Source: Pochonia chlamydosporia 170
Lineage: Eukaryota > Ascomycota > Sordariomycetes > Hypocreales > Clavicipitaceae
Assembly: GCF_001653235.2 (NCBI RefSeq)
Contig: NC_035791.1
Location: forward strand, 1,364,001 to 1,428,000
Direction: 5' to 3'
DNA: 64,000 nucleotides
The translations under genes and the position numbers were made by a program. Below the pieces are notes generated by a model. The model had not been told where the DNA came from. It did no database searches and saw only the letters and a list, made by a program, of their open reading frames with translations. The number at the start of each line of letters is the position of its first letter. Position 1 is the first letter of the stretch. Shown piece by piece: positions 44,872 through 55,646 of the stretch.

Positions 44872-47295
44872 ATGGCTTCCGTCACATCCCATACATCCCC
44901 TCACATGTCTCCGTACGATTTCGAGAACACAGACGACGAATCATGGCAGTATATAAACTACTCAAGCGGCGCATCCGCAGCCGGATCAGTGGGCTTCTTA
45001 CCCAGTCCTGCCAGTGGTAGTTTGAACGGATATGCGATTGTCGGGCATACACATCCGCACTTAACGCCGCCGCAGGCTTCAGTTTCGCCGTTGAGTTTGG
45101 TGGATATGGATCAGACGATGTTCTTGCCGGCGGGGACATCTTATCCTACGCAAGATGGGTTTGGGACGTCTGATGGTTCGGCTGGTTTTGCGCAGGGGAG
45201 CAGTGTCAGTGGAAGTGTAAATGGGAGCTTCTTGACGCCGCAGGAGTATCTGTTTGCGGATGGGGGGCTAACACAACAAGAAATGAATGGTGAGTTTTAC
45301 CACGGCAAGACACTACGATGTTGATGTAGCGGATACTTCGTGAGAGTCAAGATATGCGAACTTAAGACGCTAATCATTTGGCAGACATAGCTCCGTACGT
45401 GAGCAATTTCTTCACAAACGAGCAAGCTCCGTCAACCGACTTTTCAACGCCAATATTCTCAGCAGATCCAACAGCATGGGATAGTAGCCCCGGCGCTGCA
45501 AATACCCAAATTCTTCCCAGCGACGACTTCAATCCCTCAAATGACACCTCCACCACCAACAGCATATCGTCTTCGCCGCCAACCTCCAGCCCCAAGTCCC
45601 CTCCCATCAAATCCGAGTCTTCCAAATCGCCCCTCGCAATCCGCAAAGTCAAAGACGGCAAGATTGAAAAGAAGACCAAAAAGACCATAATTACAGACTC
45701 GCAATCCGGCAAATTCGTCATCATGACACCCACCTCCATCACCGCACACGCCGGCCGACCCAACCCCTTCGAATGCTTCGAAGCGATGCGTGCCACGCAA
45801 CGCGGCCGGAAGGGACCCTTAGCGGATGAGACCAAAGAGAATGCCCTGCAAGTCCGTCGTCTAGGCGCCTGTTTCTGCTGCCACAGCCGCAAGGTTAAAT
45901 GTGACAAGGAAAGGCCGTGCAAGCACTGCAAGCGACTGATGCTGCATGTTCCACAGGTAGTGTGCTGGCAGTTTCAGGATTTTATCCCCGTACTGTTTCC
46001 GGACTTTATTCGAGCGCACTTTAAAAAAGAGGAGATGATTAGATTTCTGAGAGACAACGTGGATGGCTTTAGGGTCGGCGGCATGGAACAGCCCTGTGAG
46101 GTTGAGTTGTTCTGTGGGTTGAGATTCTCGGCGGTGTTGAACGTCAAGGCCAAGTTCTTTACGGCAAAAACGTGTGATGTGCTTCAGCATTGGCACACGA
46201 ATCCTCAGGGTGGCAGTCAGAATCTCCAGGCGAATGGGTCGGCGCCAATTGGCCTGGAGTTTAACACGGCGAGCCAGAGAGATGATTTGCGCAAGAAGGT
46301 GAAGAGTTATGTGGCTGATGTTATTAACGAACCATTTTATGCGGAGCAAGTTACGGATTCGGTGAAGTCGACGCAGTTACCGGTCAAGATATTGCGGATT
46401 GTGCAGACATATGCGAAGCAATCAGATGTAAGTCTACAATCTACATCCCCAGCAGTAACAAAAGCAAGACTAACTCAGAAACCAAGTCGCCCATGGTCAA
46501 ACGCGCTCTATCCATCTACGCAATGCACTACATCATGACCCGTCACCTCTGCATAACGCCCAAGTCCATCATCGCACTCCAACCATCCGGCCTCGTCCCC
46601 CAAAACACACCTTTCATCACCCCTCGCGTCCTCGCCCGCCAAATCAAGTCCCTCGTCGACGACCTCATCCTCCGCGAAATGCAACTCATCTTCGAACTCT
46701 TCTCCAAGTCCCTGAAACCGAAGCACCGTCGCGAATGGGCTCCCTGCACGGCATCCTTCCTCGTCCTCTGTCTCTTCATGGAAGCGGTGGAAACGACAGC
46801 AGAAAACTTCGTCATCTACCAAAATGAGATAAATAGACGGAATACATCGCCGCCCGAGTATAAACGTGGATTTGCGCTGGATATTTGCAAAGAGTTGGAG
46901 AATATGCCGTTTAAGCAGTTTGCGTATCAGTTTCACAATATTTATCAGACGCATGCTAAGGATGCAAATACCAAGAGCTTTAACCCGTTGTTTGATGATA
47001 GTTTTGAGGCGCAGGGGGAGTTGGATGGCCCGGCTGTGGAAATGGTTAGGAGTATGAGGGAGTTGTTTATGGGGGAAGACTGTAAGTTTGCGTTTATCTC
47101 TGACAGTGCGATGGGACATGGTGCTAATTTGGTTCAGGGCAAGATATGCAGTTCCTCGCGGATGATGAGATTATTTTAAATAGGGGCGAGAGCACGCATC
47201 CTATTGATAGCTCATTCCTTTATACGGGACGACTGGTGGCCAAGTTTTTGCTGTCTTTTACGAACGAGAATGCTATCTTTGGCGGCAAGATATAA
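44872..47295 (+). CDS. Fungal Zn2Cys6-type transcription factor with central zinc cluster
   Basis: Four exons, 44872-45289, 45385-46427, 46487-47081 and 47138-47295, give 737 aa. All introns have GTGAGT/GTAAGT donors and frames join exactly. Residues 1-280 are Ser/Thr/Pro-rich, with a basic patch KDGKIEKKTKK near 220. The zinc cluster is central: C302, C305, C312, C318, C321 and C333, spaced CX2CX6CX5CX2CX11C. The last loop is longer than the usual 6-8. Basic residues SRKVKCDKERPCKHCKR match the DNA-binding loop. The C-terminal 380 residues are helical and well ordered (FKKEEMIRFLRDNV, VKRALSIYAMHYIMTRH, REMQLIFELFSKSLK), ending FLYTGRLVAKFLLSFTNENAIFGGKI. Most fungal zinc clusters are N-terminal, so this central position marks a distinct subgroup. 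The target pathway is unknown. Confidence 0.86.
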
Positions 47296-48661
47296 TGGCC
47301 CTTTTTGTGTAGGACTCACAGCCACTGCGAATGTGGTGATGGTGGCAACGGTGCCATGAGTGAGCTGTGGTATTTTGGCATACTAATGGGCGATTTACAA
47401 CGAGCGAATGCTTTATCATGTTGGACTTGGAATATGATGTTACGATAGCGGACTTTTGCATTATATAGAAACATAGCAACAACATGTTTGCCCGATTTTA
47501 GTCCTGAAGTCACACTGCGTCTATGCCTTCAGGGTGGAGCGGACTGGTTGTCTAGACCTTGGATTGTTCTCCCACTTACGAACGAATATGAAAAGTTACA
47601 CGCATGCGCATTGAAAGCAGCGAGGTGTAGGCAAGTTGTGGGTTCTTCACGATTTCTCATCCAACAATGTGCAACATCTCAGCGAGACCAAACCGAAGCA
47701 ATGTCTCAGCCTACGTAACAAGCTCAGCCCAAATTCAAGGCATTAGAGCAAGGTAAGAAGTGCACTTGCGAGTCCTTTGTGTCACGGGGCTCAAAACTGC
47801 ATCAATTGCTCAGCACAGCAGATTCGCGAGATTGCGAGTGTTGGAAGAATGTGAGAAAGGAAGCAAGTTGGAAAGCTGCGAAGCGAGAATTTCGCCTCAG
47901 ATGTGGGTGGACACGCATCACGTGATGGATTGCACGCTTTTCTTGGGTGCGTTTTCGGGGTCACTTTCTCCTTTCTCTTTTTCTTCTTCAAACACACATA
48001 CATTCGTGCACGATTAATCAACCGATTGTGATTCGTCAACTTGCAATCGGTCATATTTGCGTGCTAGAGTAACGGATTTTACTGCCCTTTATTTTACGGC
48101 GGGATGGTTATCCTCTCTCCGACTCGTGGTGCTTCCGACATTTTGATGCGATCTGATGGCTTGAACAGCCGGTATGTTGAGATGATTATAGCATAACTTT
48201 GCGCTTGTGCACGTAAGAAGTCAAGTGCGAGCATCGAGAAGTTGGGCTGTAAACCTTTTAACGGAGAAAGTACTTGAAAAGCAACTACGTCAAAGCAAGG
48301 CGTTGCAACTTCCACTTCACTAGTAAACTGGCTCTGCCATGGACTTGTTAAACACAAACCTTCTGCAAAGTTTGTCGACTTCTTTTTAAAACCCAAGAGT
48401 TGTCTGTCTCCCTATTGTCGTAACTTGGCCGACTCTGCTCCTCTTTCGTCTACATTCCTACAACCAGCTGCTGTGTATTGTATTTCTAGTAACATATACG
48501 TCCTATTCAAACACAAATGAAATGATAATCGCCCCGAAGTCTGACGGTGGACGATTTACTTCGAACTGCTACTGCGAGCGGACCGTTCATAATCATCGAA
48601 TTGCTCGAAAAATCCGGCAAGAAATCACAAGCCAATAGATCTACACCAGACGTGGTATTCA
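47296..48661. other. Spacer, no gene recognised
   Basis: Only short overlapping frames with random composition. A pyrimidine-rich stretch at about 47960-48000 (CTTTCTCCTTTCTCTTTTTC-like) and CT-rich sequence at 48400-48470 probably belong to the promoter and leader of the gene at 48662. Confidence 0.35.
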
Positions 48662-49249
48662 ATGTCGCCTGCCACGCATTCCCTAGAGCAAAACAGGCTA
48701 GAAATCATATTGCTGGCCGCTGGTGTTCTTGTTCTCGTTTTGCTCTTTGCCATGTTAATATTCGTTTGCGTCAGCCTCAAGCAGTCCAGTTCACCACTTG
48801 CAAGACATAAAGCTACAGCATGGGGAGGATCCTGGAACGATCGTTGGGATGCTGGCCCTTCAGTGCCATACCGAGACGAGAATTCTCATGACAATGTTCG
48901 TCGGCGAAGCGTTTCCATCGCTGAAGATATCAGGAAGAAGCTTACAAGTTTGAAGCAATTGATGACGCTAAATGCACCTGACCACGACATTACCTCAACA
49001 GAACAACACATTAGCTCATCACTATACAATGATGCGATAGTCAACGTAGGAGACACATTTCCGAGATCCCAACACATGCTAGACGATGAGGGACCAAGTT
49101 GGCACGATTTGTTGGACTCGCCAGCTTCCAGTACGGGCACTGGAAGGTATCGAGATGATGTGGCTGTAATAAAGCGGCCGGACAGGGCAATAGTCCATGA
49201 TGATGATTGTGATTTGGAAGCGCAGGATTCCGAGGACTCTGAACACTGA
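48662..49249 (+). CDS. Small single-pass membrane protein, unknown function
   Basis: Single exon, 195 aa. After a 14-residue hydrophilic start comes one strong hydrophobic helix (residues about 15-37, IILLAAGVLVLVLLFAMLIFVCV). A hydrophilic tail of about 155 residues follows, with a basic cluster (RRRSVSIAEDIRKKL) and an acidic end (HDDDCDLEAQDSEDSEH). The short N-terminus and long charged tail suggest a signal-anchor protein. RRRSVS resembles a protein kinase A or similar phosphorylation site. I do not recognise the family. It converges with the Mic10 gene, 232 bp between stop codons. It could be lineage-specific. Confidence 0.6.
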   Translation: MSPATHSLEQNRLEIILLAAGVLVLVLLFAMLIFVCVSLKQSSSPLARHKATAWGGSWNDRWDAGPSVPYRDENSHDNVRRRSVSIAEDIRKKLTSLKQLMTLNAPDHDITSTEQHISSSLYNDAIVNVGDTFPRSQHMLDDEGPSWHDLLDSPASSTGTGRYRDDVAVIKRPDRAIVHDDDCDLEAQDSEDSEH

Positions 49250-49481
49250 GTGTCGTCGGGGTGGATTAATAGCGAGTGCGGGAGACTCGGGTCAAATTAG
49301 AACATTCCTGAGATGCTGTACAAAAAGAATTTGTGAATTAGGCTAGTTGCCTAACAATTGGCTCAGATTCATAAACAACCCATGCCGTAATCTATCTTGC
49401 TTGCTCCGAATTTTCCCAACCGTCGTCCGTCTGTTGTGTTTGTACATTGACGAAGTATCGCCATATTCCGTCGGGTTCCAT

Positions 49482-49817
49482 CTATGCTTGCTGCTTCTTG
49501 AGGTCGCGTGCCGCCAACTTCAAGTTGAAATTGCACTCTTCGTACGCTCGTCCAGCACCGAAACCAGCGCCAATGAAGGCGGGCCAAGCTCGTCGCCTGA
49601 ACAAGAGAACCGAAAAGACGACGCCGAAACCGAGACCGAGAGTAGACTTGACGAGGAGGTTGGAAAGGCAGCGATCCCACTACAATGCATTAGATCGAAC
49701 AGTTTCGTATGGTCGCGTGCTCGTCGTGGCAGAAAATACCTTCTCATTGAGCAGAGCCTCGCTGACGGGGCGAGAAATGGCGCTCGAAGGAGCTGAGGCA
49801 GGGGCGGACTCGGGCAT
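49482..49817 (-). CDS. mic10: MICOS complex subunit Mic10 (MINOS1)
   Basis: Two exons, 49817-49740 (26 codons) and 49679-49482, with a 60-nt GTATTT...TTGTAG intron in phase 0, give 91 aa, the usual size. Mic10 bends the mitochondrial inner membrane at cristae junctions. After a Ser/Pro-rich N-terminus (MPESAPASAPSSAIS), exon 2 opens with WDRCLSNLLVKSTLG. Two hydrophobic segments follow, each with the glycine motif needed for oligomerisation: GLGFGVVFSVLLF and, after the positive loop RRRAWP, FIGAGFGAGRAY. The end is a charged matrix or intermembrane tail (FKLAARDLKKQQA). The hairpin topology is as known for the family. The gene is easily missed because it is small, spliced and overlapped by longer antisense frames. 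It diverges from the Urb2 gene, with 403 bp between start codons. Confidence 0.95.
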
Positions 49818-50220
49818 GGTGTCTAGTCTGAGGGATCGCGCATGAGCTTCCTGGAAGTTGATATACTAATGTTTGACTTGGGCGACCTACAATTTCGCGG
49901 AATTGATGCCAATGTACCGTGATTGGAGCTATGAGTAGCTTTGACGTTGGGATGCTCTGATGTCAATCGTCACGAAAACCAGTCGGCCAATGGCCCAGAT
50001 ACCCGAAGGCGGTGAGGCTAGTCGCAGGCATGTGGGCTGGGCTAGGCAGGCGGCAGAATTTTTGGAAATTTTGGGTTGTCAGTAAGAGCTGTGGAAGTTG
50101 TCGTGGGGCAGAGGACTTGGGTCTTTTTTTCTTGAACAGCACCGAATGTTTGCAGCATTCTGGTGATAATTGTTTGACGCTTTCGAAGGTGCATGGACTG
50201 GAAAGTCCCTATTTTCAGCC
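49818..50220. promoter_or_regulatory. Shared divergent promoter, Mic10 / Urb2
   Basis: 403 bp separate the two start codons, so both promoters are here. No TATA box or repeat stands out. Confidence 0.5.
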
Positions 50221-53200
50221 ATGGTAAGCTCACAAAAACCAATTGGCGATTTGTTCCTGCTAACTTGGCAGGATAACGCGGACCTGATCAAGACCGTGAG
50301 AGGCTTGGACCAAAATGGTCCTGGGGAAAATGGCAAAAATCTCCAACAGCTTTGGAACTTCTTGGCTGCGGCCGTAGATACACAGTTTCACGCGGCGGAG
50401 GAGAGCAGTTTACGATGGCTATTGAAGTCCATGAACGGTACTTCAGAAGCCGCCGAGACGATACGACGATACCCTCTCACTTGGACCATTCTGGATTGTG
50501 TTTTTCAGAGGATACCGCTGTTTTCGCTGGCCAAGTCGCTTGCGGATAGAAAATTCATGGCGGTTCTGCAGCAAACGCTAAAGGATGCGTCAAAACCAAT
50601 CGATTCCGCCGAGAAATCTACCTCGACCAAGCGCAAGCGATCTGTACATATCGACTACTCACTCGACGAGCTTCGAAGCAATAGAGGGTGCTTAGAAACC
50701 GCCCAAGTTCTTTTCATGGCATTGAAGTCACTCTATAAGCGACTGGAAGACACATCAGAGAGATTCTCGCGAGACAAGATCGGAGCTGAACATATCAAAT
50801 CTCTCTTCGGGACTTCAGCAGCAGATGCTACAGCAGTTGTGGCCCCAGCCTTTAGAATATGCGAAAACCTCTTATCCAGCGAATTGGCAGACCAAATAAG
50901 TGGTTGTGAGGATTGGATTCAAACAATTTCGTCTATGTGGGATCTTCACATGCAAGGTACCGACGATGCCCTGCATGTTGCAATGCATTTATTCCGTCCA
51001 GCATCGGTCATTCTCGCCAATCTTGGGTCATTCACCTCTGTGAACCAAATCCAGGTACGTGACAATCTGAAACAGAAGTGGTCATCGGATATGCAAACAT
51101 TTATGCACCGCAATTTCGCACTACCCGGACGAGCCGCCTTCATCAATCACCGAGCTGTTGAAGCTTTCAGCACCGCGCTGCAGATATGCGGAGGCATGAT
51201 TCAACTTGCCGCGCCTGCACTGTACTTCCTTGTTGCGAGCGCATTTGAGGAATTTGCTGAGGGTGGACATCGGAAGGACAATGTTGAGTGGATCAAACAA
51301 ACATTTCGAACCGTTGAAATGACGACTAGGGAACGGCAAGATCGCGACGCTCTTATGGGGAGTATCTTGGAGCAAGCTCTAAAGCGGTCCTCGCCGGTGG
51401 GAGTTGATGATTTGCGTCGTATTTGTCGAGACTATGCCTTAAAGGAGGACAGTACTGACTGGTCCCTGCTGTCAAAAATTGTGCGCTGCGAGACAGACAT
51501 ATTTCAAATCTCAGATGACGGTATCGCGCTGCGAAAAGAGGTCTGCGACAGAATTGTTAAGGAGGATACCGATGACCGCAACAGGCCCGCGATTGTGGAG
51601 GTGATTATCGCAATCAAAGATGGTTTCAAAACCAGGCGAGACTTGCCAGGCTTCTTGCGATTATGGTTCGAGCAACTGTCCAAGGTTGAGAGACACAACT
51701 TCCATGAAAGTTCAGCCTGGTTTACCGCCATCCAGCAAGAACCTCAAAATAAAGCGCTTTCCTCTATTCTGGAGACAGAAATGTCCCCTCATCGTCTGAA
51801 TGAGGTGGTGGCATGGGCTAAGGAGCACGCTTCAAAGTCGAACCCCCAAGCAACTGCACTGTTCACATCTACAATTGCGCAAGCAATACGAAGCCAGGAG
51901 TATGTTGATGCCATTGGGCGACAGTTGTTCGACCTAATAGAAAGAATGAAAGCTTCCACTCCGTTGACAGCTCTAAGATGGCGGGTTGTCTCCATGACGG
52001 TGTCTAGCGTCGCGCCAGATGAACGACAAGAAATTTGGACCTCCATCAAGAAACGCCTAACAAAAGTTTTGGAAAAGTCGCCCATTTTATCTGCAGAAAC
52101 ATATGAGGCTTTCAAATGCTGCTACAAAATTTGGGACATCTTGTCACCTGATGGAGTCTGCGTTGAAGAGATTGCTGGATTGGTCGAAATATTGACGAAG
52201 AGGCTCGCTGCCGAAATAAGCTCCGCTCGAGTTCTGGAAGGAACCAAATTATCAACTGCTTTGGACTTGGGTGGCGATGCAGAATTCGACGAAGAGTACG
52301 GTTACCAGCAATATATTGCCTACATTTTGAATGGGTCCAGTCGGTTTACCAGACTTTACGTATTGAAGTCAGGCGAGCTGTCGCCTGCGCTCACTGATGC
52401 ACTTGCATCACGCAAGTCGAGCGCGGATGGACTGGCAGCGATCTGGTTGGCCATATTGCGCAATGATACCAACATAAACGAACCGAAGCTTGCTCATGGC
52501 CTAGTTAACCGCGTGATCTCGGCCTTGGACGAGTCGGGGAAGGAGAAGTACTGGCCGGGAGAAAAGGGTCAAATGTGGATGAAGGCTCTCTCTGGTATTC
52601 CGTTGGATTCCTTCGATCGAACTCAGCGGGAGAAGCTGATGAGCATACTGGCCAAGCGGCAATCAGTGATGACAAAATCTGGGGATAGATCTTCTTTAGA
52701 TGGTTGGAAACTGCTCATGAGTTTGACGACCAAAATCATGAAGCGCCCCACCTTCCATGAGGGTATGCAATTCTCAGACCTCGTTGAAGCATCATCGGCA
52801 TTATCAGGAGTTTCTGTACCATCGGAGGAATACAACGAATCCACTGTGGAGATTGTTGAGAGATTCTCTCAAATGGCTAGTACGGTGCTCAAGCAAATGG
52901 CCGAACATACCGATGAACGAAGCATAAAATACTTCAGCGAGGCGGCTACGTTTCTTTCAAATTGTGAGAAGCAGGCAGCGAGTGGGAAGAGCGATTCGCT
53001 TGAGGTGCCGGCTCTCCACATGACTTTACTCAAATCCTTGGCTACTGAGCTTGCACAATCTGCGAATGCCAGGTCCCATAGCGACTTTGCATCGTTGGTG
53101 CAGCTGGCCCAAGGAGCGTTATTGAAGTGTGTGTCAAGGGTCATTGAGTTGTGTATCTCAGATAAGAAGGCTTTGGAAGATCATAATCATGATGTTGATC

Positions 53201-54378
53201 TGAGCATTATGGCTGCTACTGATGCGGCACCTGCTGCGGGTTTCTCTGATACAAGCAGCTTCAAGTCGTCCTCGATACGGAAGTTGGAGAAGCGAACTAA
53301 ACAGGCTATGCAGACCGGCGACCTGCGAGCATGGAAGATTCAGATATTCCTTCGGGCGTATCTCTCTGATAAATTGGAGGTGTCGCGGCCAACCACTTTC
53401 GACGATCTAAAGAGCGTACCTCGGAGTTTGCGTGAGACATTGTTAAGGCAGCTTGTTAAGTCTGCGTCTGACAGTATGGATGGTGTTTCAAAATTCAGCT
53501 ACTTGAGCGAGTTGCTGGATGAATTGAAAGGAGGTTGCGACACGGATGGCCAATTGCTTGCCATTGAGTATCTGGCAAACCAGATAATTGGTAAGTCCAT
53601 GCTGCCGCTTTTTGAGAGTCTTAACACTAACAACAAAATAGAATCATCCGAATTCCAGCTTCAAACCGATCATGGCTTCAACATCAGCAATGTACACAGC
53701 AGCCTAACCTCGCTACTTCTTCAGCAACCATCCAACGCCAATATCATATGCAGCACCCTTCGGTCCCTACTAGAGAAGCGACCTCAGTCAATGAGCCAGT
53801 GGAACATTGATATCACTCTCAGCACCATATCGTATCTTGCATCCGATCGCAATGCCAGCAACAGCACCACCTCATACGCCTGGCTATGCAAATTAGTCGA
53901 AGTTATTATCAAGAAGCACCGCCTCCGCCTTGAAGGCCATTTCCACCTACTCCTCAGTACGATGCAGGCCTTGCTCCAAAATCTCATATTAACTCAGCAG
54001 CTTACTGCTGATGACCTCTCTCACGAGGCGAAAGCACAGCTATACGCCCGCCTTATCACATTGATTTGCGAGCCCACTGCAGGAGCAGTCTCCCGTTCGC
54101 AACTCCACAGTTCATTGGACTCAGCTACAGATGCGGCGAAGCGATCCGCCGGCCGACACATGTACCTCATTTTGGTGCAATACGTCAAGTTGCAGCTGGA
54201 AACGAGTGTGTCTACAGAGGTGCGAGATGCGCTTGAGCCGGCAATGAATTCTATTTTCGACATCACATCACCTGAGGGGAGGAAGATTCTCAACGACGCC
54301 ATGGATAGTAGTGGCAGAGCGATATTGCGAGAAATGTTCAAGAGATATGTTAAATTTGGTAAATGGAGCGGAGTTTAA
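50221..54378 (+). CDS. urb2: Urb2/Npa2 family ribosome biogenesis protein
   Basis: The frame is open from 50221 to 54378. Two probable introns inside it are multiples of three and lack stops: 50224-50271 (48 nt; GTAAGC, GCTAAC, TTGGCAG, directly after the ATG) and 53591-53641 (51 nt; GTAAGT, CACTAAC, AAAATAG). With both removed the protein is 1352 aa and begins MDNADLIKTVRGLDQNG. The sequence is almost wholly helical and repeat-like, as in the large nucleolar scaffold Urb2, which in yeast joins early pre-60S particles with other Npa1-complex proteins and is needed for 27S pre-rRNA processing. The clearest family mark is the C-terminal block ILNDAMDSSGRAILREMFKRYVKFGKW. A basic nuclear signal (STKRKRS) lies near 140. 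Nucleolar location is inferred from the family. It converges with the sphingolipid reductase gene, 131 bp between stops. Confidence 0.88.
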   Translation: MVSSQKPIGDLFLLTWQDNADLIKTVRGLDQNGPGENGKNLQQLWNFLAAAVDTQFHAAEESSLRWLLKSMNGTSEAAETIRRYPLTWTILDCVFQRIPLFSLAKSLADRKFMAVLQQTLKDASKPIDSAEKSTSTKRKRSVHIDYSLDELRSNRGCLETAQVLFMALKSLYKRLEDTSERFSRDKIGAEHIKSLFGTSAADATAVVAPAFRICENLLSSELADQISGCEDWIQTISSMWDLHMQGTDDALHVAMHLFRPASVILANLGSFTSVNQIQVRDNLKQKWSSDMQTFMHRNFALPGRAAFINHRAVEAFSTALQICGGMIQLAAPALYFLVASAFEEFAEGGHRKDNVEWIKQTFRTVEMTTRERQDRDALMGSILEQALKRSSPVGVDDLRRICRDYALKEDSTDWSLLSKIVRCETDIFQISDDGIALRKEVCDRIVKEDTDDRNRPAIVEVIIAIKDGFKTRRDLPGFLRLWFEQLSKVERHNFHESSAWFTAIQQEPQNKALSSILETEMSPHRLNEVVAWAKEHASKSNPQATALFTSTIAQAIRSQEYVDAIGRQLFDLIERMKASTPLTALRWRVVSMTVSSVAPDERQEIWTSIKKRLTKVLEKSPILSAETYEAFKCCYKIWDILSPDGVCVEEIAGLVEILTKRLAAEISSARVLEGTKLSTALDLGGDAEFDEEYGYQQYIAYILNGSSRFTRLYVLKSGELSPALTDALASRKSSADGLAAIWLAILRNDTNINEPKLAHGLVNRVISALDESGKEKYWPGEKGQMWMKALSGIPLDSFDRTQREKLMSILAKRQSVMTKSGDRSSLDGWKLLMSLTTKIMKRPTFHEGMQFSDLVEASSALSGVSVPSEEYNESTVEIVERFSQMASTVLKQMAEHTDERSIKYFSEAATFLSNCEKQAASGKSDSLEVPALHMTLLKSLATELAQSANARSHSDFASLVQLAQGALLKCVSRVIELCISDKKALEDHNHDVDLSIMAATDAAPAAGFSDTSSFKSSSIRKLEKRTKQAMQTGDLRAWKIQIFLRAYLSDKLEVSRPTTFDDLKSVPRSLRETLLRQLVKSASDSMDGVSKFSYLSELLDELKGGCDTDGQLLAIEYLANQIIGKSMLPLFESLNTNNKIESSEFQLQTDHGFNISNVHSSLTSLLLQQPSNANIICSTLRSLLEKRPQSMSQWNIDITLSTISYLASDRNASNSTTSYAWLCKLVEVIIKKHRLRLEGHFHLLLSTMQALLQNLILTQQLTADDLSHEAKAQLYARLITLICEPTAGAVSRSQLHSSLDSATDAAKRSAGRHMYLILVQYVKLQLETSVSTEVRDALEPAMNSIFDITSPEGRKILNDAMDSSGRAILREMFKRYVKFGKWSGV

Positions 54379-54509
54379 CTTCGGATTAGAGTATATTAGG
54401 GTATCTCAATACAATAGCATAAGCGTCTTTTTGCAACACTACATGTTATTTATGGCCGTTCGTCCTCATTAGTCTGACTTGCCGTGTATTACAATAATTA
54501 ATATCCATC

Positions 54510-55646
54510 TCAACTTGGCTTGCTATACGTGCTAGGATGGCCATGCTTCTTCCCATACGCCTTAATCTTCCCATGGATGTCAAATTGCACGAATATCCAG
54601 ATAATTGAAACCAGCCATGACCCAATGGTATCAACAACCCAGTTGTTCCTGAACGAACCACCTATCATACCTAGTCTCATCAAATTCCCCAGCCAATTTA
54701 CTGTAACAAAATAGTCTCCATTCTCCAAACCCTTGATCGATGCCGCAGCAACCTCATCGGGCGTCTGTTTCGGATCCGACTCCTCTATAATCTTGGTAAT
54801 TTCCGGCTTGACCAGGTTCTCGCGCTCCAAGCCAGGCGATAGGATAGTGCCGGGGTAGACGACGTGAATCTTGACATTTTGAGGATACATCATGACTTCT
54901 TGCGAGAGGGTGTCCGCCAGACCCCTCAGCGCCCACTTAGATGGTGCGTACGACGCATAACCGGGGATGCTGTAGAGTGCCACCACAGAGGAAGTCATGA
55001 TGAGGTGTTTCGGCTCGGCGGTGACGGGAGCAGACGGGGCGAGCCAATCTCTAAGAATCGCGTGGGACATTTCGGCATTTCCATAGAAGTTGACGTCCAT
55101 TTGGTGTCGGAGCGAGTCCATCTCCATGTCTGTAAAGAGCTGGGGGACGGATGTCCCGGCAACGCACCAGACGATATCAGGGCTCTGGTTGTTGTTCCAT
55201 TTTGTTGCGGCGGCGATGAGGGGTGGCGCGTAGGAGGGAGAGGATACGTCGGCGGGGATGTGGTGGAAGCGTTGGTTGGGGTTCTTCGCTGAGGCCTGTG
55301 ACGGCGTTAGTTGGCGTTGAAGTGGATTGGAGATGGTGCGTACCTTGACGGCTACAAGAGCTTCTTCGAGCTTTGCGGCGCTTCGGGATACGATGATGAT
55401 GTTGGCGCCCTTGGCGGCGAGCTGTTTGGCGACGGAGAGTCCCATGCCTTCAGAGGCGCCTGTGATGAGAACCGTCTGGGAAGGTTAGCTGGTTGGTTGG
55501 TGTGGAAACGTAGGCCGACTTGCCTTGCCCTCGACGGGCATCTTGTTTCCGGAGAAGAGCCCCATCGCGAGAGCGGACGCAACGAGAATTGCGAGAGTAG
55601 TTGGTATCAGTATCCAAGGGGTGCTGAGAGTTGCGATGTGGTCCAT
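54510..55646 (-). CDS. tsc10: 3-ketodihydrosphingosine reductase (Tsc10)
   Basis: Three exons, 55646-55524, 55475-55344 and 55295-54510, give 346 aa. The first intron (55476-55523, 48 nt) uses a GC donor, AAG|GCAAGT, with a CTAAC branch site and CCCAG acceptor. It holds an in-frame stop, so it must be spliced. The join gives EGKTVLITGASEGMG, the NADPH-binding glycine motif of short-chain dehydrogenases. The active-site Tyr and Lys are in YASYAPSKWALRG, with MTSSVVALYS giving the Ser. An N-terminal helix (WILIPTTLAILVASALAMGLF) and a C-terminal hydrophobic segment (VDTIGSWLVSIIWIFVQF) anchor it in the endoplasmic reticulum, followed by a basic tail. The enzyme reduces 3-ketosphinganine to sphinganine, the second step of sphingolipid synthesis. 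It diverges from the NRDE-2 gene; an N at 55670 sits in the leader. Confidence 0.94.
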
